DNA of 64,000 nucleotides from Pohlia nutans (taxonomy: Eukaryota; Streptophyta; Bryopsida; Bryales; Mniaceae): positions 2,792,501 to 2,856,500 of the forward strand of contig CM040093.1 in assembly GCA_022496805.1 (NCBI GenBank), read 5' to 3'. Both the position numbers and the translations under genes were made by a program. Numbering within the stretch: the stretch's first letter is position 1; each line of letters opens with the position of its first letter. Shown one piece after another: positions 47,642 through 58,454 of this stretch. The notes under the pieces are model-generated. The model was not told the DNA's origin. It was given only the letters and a program-made list of their open reading frames with translations, and searched no databases.

Positions 47642-48411
47642 GGGTGATTGCAAGCTACGGTCTACCAAGTGGGGAGTGCAGCTTGTGCAGCTAAAGGCCA
47701 TGCAGCTCGTGCACTAGCGTAGTAATGCGCACCTCTCAACTTTCAATTAGATCAAAAATTTCACCATCCCAAATAGGGTTTATGCTAATACTTTCACTTT
47801 AGCAATTGTTAAGTTAATTTCAAGTCTTTGGGCATTACTCAATAGCCTTTTCTGTTTTTTACCGCGTAGGGGTAATTAGAGCCTTTTTTACATAACATCC
47901 TTAGCTAGGTTTTATGAAAAATGCATTTCATATCCCACCTCTGAAATTGAACCATTATTTCATTTCCAAAAAAAAAAATCCAAAAAAAAGTTTTAACTGC
48001 ACGGAAATCTTAAAAAACAAAAACATCACCAAACAATTAATTAAAAAATAAGTAAGTGTAGTACCCAAAAAAATAAAATATGGTACCTTTGTACACACTT
48101 GTGGTATGTTGCTATAAATTTTTGAAGTTCAAATTTGACCCCCTTCTAGCATTTCCCATAAAATAGGTGCACTTTTGACAAGCGACACGCTACCAAATCT
48201 AAGTAGAAATGCTTACTTTGGATAGAAAGATTGAAAATTTGCAAAATTTATTGTGGTAGACATCTTAACTTTAGAATTCTAGAAACAATGCAATTTGTTT
48301 CGTCACAAAATTCCATTCCAATATTTATTGATGATTTTCCAAAGATTGGGTAAGTGCACAAATTTGCATGCCGCGACAAAAAGCTTGGGTGACCGTAGCT
48401 TGCAACCACCC
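47642..48411. mobile_element. TIR element inserted in the TNPD-like gene, about 770 bp, TSD TATA
   Basis: The left end GGGTGATTGCAAGCTACGGT matches the inverted right end GGGTGGTTGCAAGCTACGGT, and similarity continues for about 8 more bases. TATA stands on both sides (47638-47641 and 48412-48415). Removing the element plus one TATA restores the conserved frame across DICGPVHTRWMYP, which confirms the insertion. The interior is AT-rich and non-coding. A diverged relative is at about 58455-59059. Confidence 0.88.
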
Positions 48412-49793
48412 TATATGTGGTCCCGTACACACCCGATGGATGTATCCTATTGAGCGATACTTGAAGAGACTGAAGGGCTATGTTAGGCAACGAGCAAAAC
48501 CCGAGGGATCCATGGCGAGGGGGTACATAATAGAGGAGGCGTTAGGATTTTGCACAGAGTACATGCAAGACTGTGAGTTAACACGCAGGAGGATCTGGGA
48601 CGATCAGGAGGAAGTAGGGGCCAAGAGTGAGGTCGTGGAGGGTACAGGTTGATATCGACTCTTGACATCAGAGCTCAGGGCACGGATTCACGAGTTTGTT
48701 CTCACGAACGCGGAGCCTCTACAGTCATACAGAGAGTAAGCATCACTTGTTTTAGTCATGCGCTCTGTCTAGAAGGGACAATGTGACTGTGTGCAGTCAC
48801 CAAAGGTCTATTGCGTACTAATTCTAGTCATCATATTGCAACACATGACTAGAGAATGTTTTGTAGAGGACGTTTCCTCTATCTGCTTCCTGTTTTTGTT
48901 ACCTAAAAACTTTCCATCCATTGTGGCTTCTAATCAGACGTCACTACTTGGAGATGGAAGCGCGGCACAGAATGCGTGCAGAGATACGCCGTCGATCACG
49001 GGGTAGAAGAGCAGAGTATCCACCAATCGCAAGGAATGAGCAGTTTTCTGAGTGGTTTCCTGCTGCAGTGCAACGGGATGTGGCAGCAGGCACACAGGTC
49101 GATGAAGATGTTCTTGGCCTTGTCCTACCACCTTCATGTGAGGCAAAATCGTATCGCAGCATGTATGCATACGGGAACCATATACGTGTGCGCGGAGCAG
49201 AGGTACACTTGTCAACGTGCGACAGCGGAGTAGCTGCAACATTCTCACAATCTTGCCGTGCCAGCAGAAAGGACAAGAACCACAGGCTCGCGAACGTGGA
49301 GTACGTGGGGTGGGTCGAAGAGATTATTGGTGCTGACTATGGGAAGTTCGAGTTACTCATACTGTATTGTAACTGGGTCCAAGCAACGTGGATTGGGCCA
49401 CGGGCAACTATGAAGAGAGATGAGTACGGTTTCACTCTCGTGAACATTGACCGTACCATTCCGTACTCATCAGATTCGTTTGCGTTTCCTCTTCATGCTC
49501 AACAGGTCTTCTTTGTTGACGATGTGGCACATCCTGGGTGGAAGGTTGTTCTACGCAATCAATCACGAAGTGTGAGAGTGACCTCCATGGCTGAGGGAAG
49601 ACCAGATCTACACTGCCTAAGCTTACGCGACGATGCTGAAAGTCAGGGATTGATGGCACAGAATGTCACTGATGATACCGCAGCAATGCCGCCTGTTTTA
49701 TCAAGTTCCAGGGAGCTTTCTAGCAACGAGGTGCAGCTTGCTATGCAAATGGAGGATATAGAGGCGGACTACAATGATGAGTCACCACAGTAG

Positions 49794-50537
49794 AAACTGT
49801 AGGAGCCCAACTACTATCTGTAGAAATTTGGTACAGCAAAGGAGTAGTCACAGAGATTGCACAGTTAACAAATTCGAGTTGTATGGACAAAGGCAGTTCA
49901 TTACCAATATAAGTAAAGAAAACTGTCCAGTTGACTATGTAAATTTGCAATCATTACCAATATAAGTAAAGGAAACTGTGTCGATGACTATGTTATATCG
50001 CAGTCATTACTAATTCCAGTAAAGAAAACTGTCCACATGACTACGTTATTTTGCAATCACTTTGACATCTCAAAAAAGTATGGGAAGGTGATCAATAACG
50101 GCTTCTTTGTGAGCATGGGAAGTTTGTAGCAAAGTTAAGCATACAAGGCAATTTCGTGCATCTGGAAAGCAAGTGGAAAGATAGAGCAAGTGGAATCATG
50201 ATTTTTGGACGCCCAACCCAATTACTTACTAATTTCTAAAGGTGTATTTAGTAGTGTTTCTAGAATGGTGCCCTAAAATGACATCCTATAATGTTTGCGC
50301 GCAGACATGGTAGTGTTGAATAGACAAGCTATTATGTAAGTGAAGATTATGGACCTACTTCTATTTTACAGCACTCACCCATTGAGCCAACGAGTAGAGG
50401 ACTTCAAAATCATCTGATTGAAATATATGACTACTATTAGTCAGGTTATTTACTACATGACTGCATGTAGTCACCCAAACCAACTCTATTACTACAGTAA
50501 GACATACATAAACCATATACCCATACAATCCGACTAC
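49794..50537. other. CACTA right subterminal DNA
   Basis: No gene. TGACTA/AGTCA words are frequent. A short unit CATTACCAATATAAGTAAAG(A/G)AAACTGT repeats two to three times between about 49897 and 50030. The copia element is inserted at the right side of this segment. Confidence 0.6.
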
Positions 50538-50542
50538 ATTAG

Positions 50543-50800
50543 TATTGAAGGTAGAGAAGATTGCACAAGGCACACACACAAACACAAGGAATGCGTAGAA
50601 AGAGATAATCTTTACTCAAAGGCCTTCCACCTTAAGTAGTGTACACTAGGAGGTCACCATGGACAAACCATATGGGATAACTCATCACAAGGACACTCTA
50701 GAGATCAGCCCATGCCTAACCCCTCCTCCCACACACCATTATTTAGCACCCGTACGTCTTTGGCTTCTAGCAATACTACGTTGCATCAATTACCTCAATA
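50543..50800 (-). repeat. Copia 3' LTR
   Basis: 258 bp, TATTGAAGG...CCTCAATA, the same as 55712-55969. The gag-pol frame runs into it and ends at 50776. Confidence 0.95.
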
Positions 50801-53800
50801 CTCCCACTTTGCGTAGAGCCAAAGCCTCTAAGTCCAAATGCTATTACTAATCGTTGGTGTCGGTCTCTACAAAGACCCTTTGTGAGCACATCCGCCACCA
50901 TGTGCTCCGTTGGGCAATACTCCAAATGTATAACTCCCAATTCCAACTTCTCCCGAATGAAGTGGTATTGCACATCAATGTGCTTCGTGCGTGAATGATG
51001 TGTAGGGTTCTTTGCAAGTGAAATGCACCCTTGGTTGTCACACATAATCGTTGTAGCCTCACCTTGTGTGCAACCCACATCCACCATTAGTTGCCTCAAC
51101 CAAATGGCCTCCTTCGTGGCATGGCTCGTAGCCATGTACTCGGCCTCCACCGTTGATGTCGCCGTGGTTTGTTGCCGCTTGCTATTCCACGACACCGCTC
51201 CCGATCCGACCTTGAACATGTAGCCCGTTGTCGATCTTCGATCGCTCGTGTCTCCCGCGTAGTCCGCGTCACAATAGCCGCTCAACACAATGTCTTTGCC
51301 TCCAAGACACAACTTCACATCGCTTGTGCCCCTCAAATAACGCATGATCCTCTTGACCGTCATCCAATGCATCGAGCCCGGTCTCGCCATGTGTTGACTC
51401 ACCACGCTAATTGGATACGCAAGGTCGGGCCGTGTCGCAATCATCGCATACATCAATGACCCCACCGCTTGCTTGTATGGCACCTCCGCCATCGATTTAG
51501 CCTCCATCGCATACTCCTCCTCCGAAAGCTTGACGAGCTTGGAGTTTGCATCCAATGGTGTTGCCACGGGCTTACAATCCTCCATCCCGAATCTCTTGAG
51601 CACGTCCATCACATACTTGCCTTGACTCATGGTGATAGTGCGTGTAGCCCTGTCTCGCACAAACTCAACACCAAGACAAAAGTGCAATTCTCCAAGATCA
51701 CTCATCTCGTACTCTCTCTCAAGCATGCCTTTTAATGCATCCATTAAACTCATGAGGCTTGCAAGAATGATCAAATCATCAACATATATGATCACAATCA
51801 CCACATGTTGCCCCTCTTGCATGAAGTAGAGACTATGATCCGCAATGCTCCTAGTAAACCCGTGTGCAACCAAGAACGTGTCAATCTTTTGGTACCACGC
51901 TCTTGGAGATTGTTTCAACCCATACAATGATTTTTGCAACTTACAAACAAGGTGCTCATTACCTTGTTGCACAAACCCCTCAGGTTGCACCATGTAGATG
52001 TCCTCCTCCAAATCGCCATTCAAAAATGCGGTCTTCACATCCATTTGATGCATCTCCAAGTCCAAGGCCGCTCCAATGGCAAGAATGCATCGAATGGTGG
52101 TGAACTTGGCCACGGGAGCAAATGTCTCGTGAAAGTCCACCCCATGCACTTGCGCGAACCCCTTGGCTACTAATCTTGCCTTGTGACGCACAACAATACC
52201 CGAAACATCCCTCTTTGTCCGAAACACCCATTTGCAACCAATGGGGTTGCGATCCTTTGGAATGGGAGTTAATTGCCACGTACCGTTAGCAATTAGAGAG
52301 TCGTACTCCTCTTGCATGGCGCGCTCCCACTTGACCGCATCCTCACCTTGCATGGCTTCTCGAATGGTCAATGGACCATCCGATAATGCCACATTCGCAT
52401 GCTCGTCCTCCACTTGAGGGAAGATGTGGTTCTTCCACCATTCTCCAGGTGGCTTGCGCGATCTCTCGGGGTACCGCCGCTCGCTTGAAGAAACTTGCTC
52501 CTCTTGCGTGCCCTTTGCGCCATTCTTGGCCTTTGAGCTCGATGGCGCTTCAACAACCTCCGTGTCGCCAGCTTCGTCATCACCGTCATCATCACCTACA
52601 TCAACAACACTAGGAGACTTGGAGGGTGTGTCCACCAAAACGTCTCCACTACTCCCACTTGGACCAACCTCCAAAGGAGCCTCCATCGTAGACTCCTCAC
52701 AAAATGTCACATCACGTGACCGAATGATCTTCCTCGTGTCCACCGACATGAGTCTATACGCCTTGGTACCTTTACAATACCCAAGAAACACACATTTCAA
52801 GGCCTTAGCCTCGAGTTTCGTCCTCCGTTCGTCGGGAACCTTCGCATATGCAATGCATCCGAAGATGCGCATGTGTGCAACACATGGTTGCCTCCCACTC
52901 CACGCTTGCTCCGGCGTCATGCCTTCAACCGCGCTTGTTGGACACCGATTGCGTGTGTATACCGCATTCACCACCGCTTCCGCCCAAAGGTCCAACTTCA
53001 AGTTTTTGAGCGTGCAACATGCTCCTCGCCATCTCTACAATGGTGCGATTTGCGCGCTCCGCAACTCCATTTTGTTGAGGCGTGTACGGGGCCGAAGTTT
53101 GGCGTGCGATGCCTTCATTCTTCAAAAGCTCGTCAAATTTCTTGGACATGTACTCGCCGCCATTGTCCGACCGAAACACTTTGATCTTCAACTCGGATTG
53201 GTTCTCCACCAATGTCTTGAACTCCTTGAATTTCTCAAAGCACTCACTCTTGGCTTTGATAGGGTAGAGCCATATCTTCCTTGAAAAATCATCGATGAAG
53301 GTCACAAAGTACTTGCAACCTCCCATCGATGTGGACTTCATGGGGCCACACACATCCGAATGCACGATCTCCAAAACTTTTGTGGCCCGTGTCGCCCCTT
53401 CACCCGCAAATGGCAACCGTTGTTGCTTGCCTTCAATGCAACCTTCACACGTGAATGTAGAAGCATCCACTTTCAATTGATGAAGGTCCATACCGCTTAC
53501 CATGCCGCGTAGTGTCTTCACACTCTTGATGTTCAAATGGCCAAGTCGACGATGCCACAACGCCAACTTGTCGTCCTTCAAGTTTGAATGCGCCAACGCC
53601 GCCGATTCCTTCGAATGCACCTTGGAGAACTTGATGTGGTACAAGCCCTCGTGTTCTTCAATGATGGCCACCTCATCTCGACTCGGTGACAACACATAAC
53701 ACCCCTTATCACTAAACTCAACCCTCAAGTGCTTTGCCACTAATTGCCTCACCGATAGTAAATTTGCCGTTAATTTGGGAACGTGGAGGACATCTTGGAT

Positions 53801-54892
53801 AGTGATTGTCTTCACACGACCCCTCACCTCGGTGTCTACAACAATTTGGCCCTTGCCAACGGCCTCAAGCACCGTATCATCTCCCAAAATCACTCTCCTT
53901 GGATTAATGAGAACATACGAATGAAAACAAGTTTTATGTGGTGACATGTGGCTTGTAGCCCCCGAATCAACAATCCAATCACTCGTACTACCATTGCACG
54001 ATACATTGCTTGCCATGTTTGCATACTCATCACCAACCTCAATCCAATCACTCATGCTTGCATCACCCTCGATACCATCACTCATGCTTGCATCATATCT
54101 AGCCGTAAATGCGTACTCATCATCGTTACGAGTTTTAGTGTTGTTTGCACTCTCCCCTTTCTCATCCCTCTTGCGTTTGAAGCAAAATTTGGCAATGTGG
54201 CCCTTCTTACCACAATAGAAGCACACCTTGTCGCTTGAGCTCCCACCGCCTCCATTCTTGAATTGCTTCGCCACGAGTGCCGCTCCATCTTCTCGAGACT
54301 CGTTCTCCTTTCGCCGCGAAAGCTCGTGCAACAACCGTGAGGTCACATAGTCCAATGTGAGCTCCGTAATGGGTCTTGACTCCATCGCCACGATGAGGTA
54401 CTCGTATGATGATGGAAGGCTCTCCAAAAGTGTCATCACGATGTCACCATCCGTAACCGACACGTCGCAACCGTTGAGTTGATCCGCGAGAGCTTTGACC
54501 TTGTTGATGTGCGCCAACATGTCATCTTCTTCGCCCATCTTGATGGTGAAGAACTTGCGCCTCAAAAACAAAATGTTGGCCAATGTTTTCGCTTCGTGAA
54601 TGTTGCAAAGCTTGGACCATGCTTCCGCGGGTGTCTTGCACGAACGAATGTGCGCAAGTTGCGAATCCGCGAGGTTGAGTGCCAAAATGGCAAATGCCTT
54701 CTTCTCCCTCCTCGTGTACGCTTGCATGATCCTAGGATCCGTAGAAGAGAAAGGAGGTTCCTCACTACCCTCGACAATCTCCCACAACTCCTTCTCGGCC
54801 ATCACCATCTCCATTTTGAATTTCCACAAGTGGAAATTCACCCCATCGAACTTGTCCACGACCTTGGGACCCTCACCCTCAAAAGATGCCAT
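50776..54892 (-). pseudogene. Copia gag-pol polyprotein gene with one frameshift
   Basis: ATG at 54892 starts Gag (FDGVNFHLWKFKMEM), followed by a CCHC zinc knuckle (CFYCGKKGHIAKFC), protease (WIVDSGATSHM), GAG-pre-integrase (LWHRRLGHLNIKS) and integrase core (VHSDVCGPM, FRSDNGGEY, PYTPQQNGVAERANRT). The frame then changes near 53003-53007, at a run of five A on the element strand. The second frame carries reverse transcriptase (CKWVFRTKRD, MDVKTAFLNGDLEEDIYM, IIYVDDLI) and RNase H (GYCDADYAGD, STVEAEYMA, HSRTKHIDVQYHFIRE). All catalytic motifs are present. One extra base in the A-run explains the break, and a sequencing error or a real inactivating indel are both possible. Copia elements normally use one continuous frame. 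Confidence 0.92.
50801..50810 (-). promoter_or_regulatory. Copia polypurine tract
   Basis: AAAGTGGGAG on the element strand lies immediately before the 3' LTR, the position of the plus-strand primer. Confidence 0.85.
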
Positions 54893-55698
54893 GATCCTCA
54901 CTTACGTATGCCTCCCCACACAAATGAAACCTCAAACTCAAACACACAACTTTGTTTTTGTGATTTTTTGCTTTGATATTGCACCTTTGTGCACCCAATG
55001 GGTTTAAAACAACCCCAAACACTAGATCAGCACTTTTGTGCTCCACACACGCCTCCCAACACTCAAATGTGAGAACCCTCACCCAAAAATGCAAAGAGGC
55101 TCACCAAAACCCCTCAAATCACTCAATGGAGCTCAAAACAACTCCAAATGCTTCAATACGACGCCTTAGTGTCCCCAAACACTCAATGCACGTCAATGAC
55201 ACCTTTGTGTCCTTCAAGAGCACTCACTCAATGCACATGAACTCACACAAGTCCCTCAAAACCCCAATCGCATTGAAATTGCTCAAAACCGCACCTTTGT
55301 GCACAAACTAGCTCCAAATGAAAATTTGAGCACCCCAAGAGCATGAAACACATGCAACACCTCAAAGCAAGTGCCTAATCACTAGGATCAGATGGTAGAC
55401 CCTCCACGAGAGTCTTCACACCTCACAAATCACTTGCATTTACTCAAATGCTCACAATTGAACCAAACGAAGTTCCACTCGCAACGAAGAGATAGAAGAA
55501 AGAAAAGAAGGAGATCAAGGGAAGAAATTGACCAAAGAGAGTGCTCCAACATGTAACTTCAGCCCATGCACACCTCCAAGAAACACCAACGCTTCAACAA
55601 GCTCCAAAACCTCCAACAATGCTCCAAAACCGCCCGTTGCGCACCGACCTCAAAATACTTGCACAAATGCAATCTAATACTCATGAAACACACATGAG

Positions 55699-55711
55699 TG
55701 GGCCCATAACC
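55699..55711 (-). promoter_or_regulatory. Copia primer-binding site (initiator tRNA-Met internal fragment)
   Basis: On the element strand this reads GGTTATGGGCCCA, directly abutting the 5' LTR. The plus-strand word TGGGCCCATAACC equals the anticodon stem-loop of eukaryotic initiator tRNA-Met. Priming from this internal region, with a cleaved half-tRNA, is known for Drosophila copia and relatives. Confidence 0.85.
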
Positions 55712-55969
55712 TATTGAAGGTAGAGAAGATTGCACAAGGCACACACACAAACACAAGGAATGCGTAGAAAGAGATAATCTTTACTCAAAGGCCTTCCACC
55801 TTAAGTAGTGTACACTAGGAGGTCACCATGGACAAACCATATGGGATAACTCATCACAAGGACACTCTAGAGATCAGCCCATGCCTAACCCCTCCTCCCA
55901 CACACCATTATTTAGCACCCGTACGTCTTTGGCTTCTAGCAATACTACGTTGCATCAATTACCTCAATA
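55712..55969 (-). repeat. Copia 5' LTR
   Basis: 258 bp, matching the left LTR at every position I compared. Promoter and polyadenylation signals must lie within it but were not pinpointed. Confidence 0.95.
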
Positions 55970-56181
55970 ATTAGTATGACTATACATAGTAAGCACTCAG
56001 AGCATGACTCTAGGAACCGGGCAGGAGAACATATGTCCCGTTCCCGTAGACGTTCCCACCCAGGTCCTCAAAAATATGACTACTTATATGACTAGTCCAT
56101 GACTGGACCCTCTTAGGACTGATTTTAGACTAAACCAATGACTGAGGTGACTACATAGTCATATGCGCTTAGTCACATCCG

Positions 56182-56209
56182 GTCACATTGGGCTGGTTTT
56201 CTTGTAGTG
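56182..56209 (-). repeat. CACTA right terminal inverted repeat
   Basis: It is an exact reverse complement of 33397-33424 and is followed by GTT at 56210-56212. Confidence 0.97.
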
Positions 56210-57279
56210 GTTGTATGCGTCTAAAAATGGATGAAATTTCCGATGATTAAAGATGCTAAGTAGGAAAGTTCAGAAATGGATGATTCTATCCATTGTTTTC
56301 ACGCTCCTGCATTGATTCCAGACGGCAAGTGAAAAAACAAAAAGAATCACTGACGGAACCCACCGGCATCCATCTCTCTCTGATCCCCGGCAGCATGATT
56401 CACACAAAGGACAAACTCGTAGATTCTGGGAATCAACGGGAATCCTTGATTCCAACAGCCATTGCAAGAGCCTGGGGGAGGAGCAGCCAATTTTTATTTA
56501 TTTATTAATTTGAAGAATATTTTATTATTTTTTGGCAAAAATTGAAACGAATCAATTGCAAGGAGCAGCTGGTCCAAAATGACCTGAATTAGCAATTGCT
56601 CAGCGTTCTTGAAACTACAACAATTGTCTCTTCTCTGAATTTTCAAAAATGAGCAATTGCTCATGGTAAGGAGAATTCAACAGGAAGGCAATGGTTACGA
56701 GTGAACATGTTAGAATGATTCCACAGCATCACAACATGTGATTCTCAAATTAGGGCAAGGTACAGGATTGCTACAGAGTATCAAACCTCGTCATCAGGAA
56801 TACAAAAATAAGGGTCCGTTTACTGAAACTTCAAAGATGGAATAGCAATTGAGCTGAGAGGGAGAATTCAAACACCGTACACAGAGTAAGCACGAAAACA
56901 GAGTGGATGATGAAAATACATACCCCGGCAGGGAGAAGAACGATGAGGCGGGAGGGCAAAAAGAATATTGAACCCTAAACGTGCTTGCATAATCAAGAAT
57001 TTGAGCAAGCAACACATGAACCAAGAGTCCAGGACACTACAAAAACCGGTTTTGAATTCTCGTTTTTAAACCTTTTTAATTCTTTGAGAACATCTACGTC
57101 CTCATTAATATTTCAGCAACTTGCAAGAACTGCAAGTGCCCCATTCAACGTATGAAATACACTCTACCCTCTACAATATGACAATCCATGAGACGGCGAT
57201 ATTATTGTTTCAAGTGCTCGAAACACATGTAACAAGTGATTTTTGTTGCTAATCCAAAAAGTAGTAGAAGAAGACGCAC
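56210..57279. other. Right part of the HGKG gene intron, outside the CACTA element
   Basis: No exon recognised. At about 56590-56805 is another copy of the CAAATTAGG / TTGAAACTACAACAATTGTC repeat found left of the CACTA element (32835-33330). CACTACAAAAACCGGTTTTG at 57037 looks like a single CACTA-type end, with no partner found. The segment ends at the donor GTGCGTC of the upstream exon (57279). Confidence 0.5.
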
Positions 57280-58196
57280 CTGAGTTTCAGTAAGGTAATG
57301 TGCTGCATGATTTTCGTAGAGGTTTGGAGCCACCCATTTGTTTACAGTATCCTTTTTCCGCGGACTAACGCGAGTTTCATTGGTCCACCACTTGACAACC
57401 GCCTCTCAAGTTTGAAAACAGATAAGGTCGAAACGCTGCCGCCGTTTGGGCAAAGACCAGAGAGAGCTCCCTGCAGATTGCAATGAGAGACGTCTACGTT
57501 GTGCATTCACCAAATTCCGCGGATTTGTTTGCAGGAGCCGTGAGTACCCCGATGTTTGTCTGCTGTCTATCCCAGATGCAACAATCATGTTTAGAAGGGC
57601 TCCCTTATATGCCAACATCTCAGCAGATTGTACACCCTTCACCTAGTGCAACTCCATTTTCAAGTTACCAACAACCTTCGCATGAATTTTGGCCTCTGCA
57701 GGTCGAGGATAGTAGTTGGACAAATGCTTGAACACTTGGGGATGATCGAGAATTGACTCCATCGCTGCTGCCCAATTCAGAGGCCCCACAATCGGCTCGA
57801 AGGCTTCGTCCAGGAACTCCGCCACACGTTGAAAACATGCCGCACAACACCCCTGTCGATAACTTCCAATTCAAGTTCCAGAGATTCTGAGCCTGGATTT
57901 AATCGGAGAGCTTCGTCATACCTTTGAGCGTCTCTGTTGCGGCGATAGGCGGCCTGGCGGAGTCGCTCGTATTCTCTGCGTTCTCGATCTAGAACCGCCT
58001 CTAAAGCCTCCCGTTGATTGACCGCCTCGACAGCCGATTCCCTCTCACAAACTGCCTGGTGTTCCACCTGTTCTTGTCGGAGCCTGCGCAGCAAATCCTC
58101 TGCCTCGGCTTCTACACGCCTTTGGTGATTGTGCGCCGACGCCTCCTCCCTTTCTGGCGCCCACAATCTGTGCGCAGCGGTGCGTTTGTTTCCCAT
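57280..58196 (-). pseudogene. HGKG transposase-like gene, 5' portion
   Basis: ATG at 58196 opens a frame rich in Arg, Glu and Gln (predicted coiled coil, about residues 5-100). The frame changes near 57830 into VAEFLDEAFEPIVGP, continues through a TAG (57643) to AEMLAYKGALLNMIV and NAQRRRLSLQ, passes a TGA (57406), and ends with VVKWWTNETRVSPRKKD and HYLTETQ at a donor GTGCGTC (57279). Similarity in all three stretches to the N-terminal region of HGKG proteins shows the breaks are mutations rather than separate genes. Confidence 0.7.
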
Positions 58197-58454
58197 TTTT
58201 GCAATTGCCGCAACGTGACAACAATGCTGAGAACGTGGAAAACCCTAATCCTAGGACTCCAAACCTTCAGCATTTCGCTGCATAGTGTTGGGTGCTCCTT
58301 GCAGAATCGCGATGGAGGAGATGAAGCATCGGCGCGCGCTGGAAGCTACTGGGCAACGAAGACTTCCTCCATGCAACCCACGAGGCCACGTTCCCTGACA
58401 GAGCTAGGCACAAAGCATAAGGCAGAAGCTGTATTTGGATTTTCAATGTTAGGT

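Larger units (their letters stand above)
44455..49793 (+). pseudogene. CACTA TNPD/TNP2-like transposase gene, decayed
   Basis: TNPD is the catalytic transposase of En/Spm elements. Exon 1 (to 44648) holds the transposase-associated Cys/His segment (YHCPCRNCMGG, RKHLRTIGRDP). Exon 2 (45400 to about 46834) holds the Tnp2 core: GLSYNIIHACRNGCCLFRKE, RHFPLIPRLKRMYR, ALDGVNPFGNQSLSHST, LLIPGKESVTSENIDVYL and HDFPAYGLTSGQ. The exon from about 47011 has VLDPMHCEKNICENVM, then a DUF4218 region (YHVLMQQLLPLCLRTLL) broken by an inserted TIR element at 47642 and resumed at 48412 with GPVHTRWMYPIERYLKRLKG. The last part (about 48938-49793) is a DUF4216 region (EYVGWVEEIIGADYG, VFFVDDVAHPGWKVVL). Lesions: frameshifts near 45725 and 45803, stops at 46229 (TAG where Trp is expected), at about 47489 and at about 48650. 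It is not an intact enzyme. Confidence 0.85.
50543..55969 (-). mobile_element. Full-length Ty1/copia LTR retrotransposon, 5.4 kb, TSD ATTAG
   Basis: Two 258-bp LTRs (50543-50800 and 55712-55969) appear identical by eye. ATTAG is duplicated on both sides (50538-50542 and 55970-55974). The element is transcribed on the minus strand, so the 5' LTR is the right-hand one. The LTR ends are TATTG...CAATA rather than TG...CA. Next to the 5' LTR is a primer-binding site matching the anticodon arm of initiator tRNA-Met, and next to the 3' LTR is a polypurine tract (AAAGTGGGAG). The internal region encodes one gag-pol with the copia domain order. It sits inside the CACTA element and is the youngest visible insertion. 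Confidence 0.97.
33397..56209. mobile_element. Complete CACTA (En/Spm) transposon, 22.8 kb, TSD GTT
   Basis: Both ends carry a perfect 28-bp inverted repeat beginning CACTACAAGAAAACCAGCCC (33397-33424 and 56182-56209). The flanking triplets are both GTT (33394-33396 and 56210-56212). It encodes a TNPA-like gene (minus, 34671-41119) and a TNPD/TNP2-like transposase (plus, about 44455-49793). It also contains a captured TBCD exon, a nested TIR element (47642-48411) and a nested copia element (50543-55969). Without the two nested elements it would be about 16.6 kb. Subterminal and intronic DNA is studded with TGACT/AGTCA motifs. Both transposase genes contain stops, so it is probably non-autonomous now, though its ends could still be mobilised in trans. 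Confidence 0.97.
29937..58196 (-). pseudogene. HGKG-motif transposase-like gene, split by a 25-kb intron
   Basis: This is a member of an unnamed DDE-like family that I recall from plants and invertebrates. Minus-strand parts: 58196-57280, 32157-31101 and 30820-29937. The N-terminal part has an Arg/Glu-rich coiled coil, an ALLNMIVASG helix, NLVNAQRRR and then AVVKWWTNETRVSPRKKD to HYLTETQ. The middle exon starts TNFFLRFKEENPG and carries many Cys, CCCVYHVEI and VVFSDGSSAQFKG. The 31101/30820 junction creates FGTAHGKGEWDGAGAVVK, the family hallmark. The last exon has ELSCFCAPCSHGNWEQCEN. The 57280/32157 junction is phase 0 with GT-AG ends. Lesions: a frame change near 57830, TAG at 57643-57645 and TGA at 57406-57408. 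The intron contains the entire CACTA element at 33397-56209; without it the intron would be about 2.3 kb. The exact catalytic residues are not assigned. Confidence 0.8.

Noticed and set aside
48921..49793. Separate gene encoding a DUF4216 protein
   Set aside because: This is the C-terminal region of the same CACTA transposase reading direction and exon chain, so it is treated as part of that gene.
52424..53284. 286-codon plus-strand ORF
   Set aside because: It is the antisense of copia reverse transcriptase and integrase sequence; no independent evidence.
57037..57060. CACTACAAAAACCGGTTTTG as an end of a second CACTA element
   Set aside because: No matching inverted end or 3-bp duplication could be found nearby; a single short terminus is not enough.
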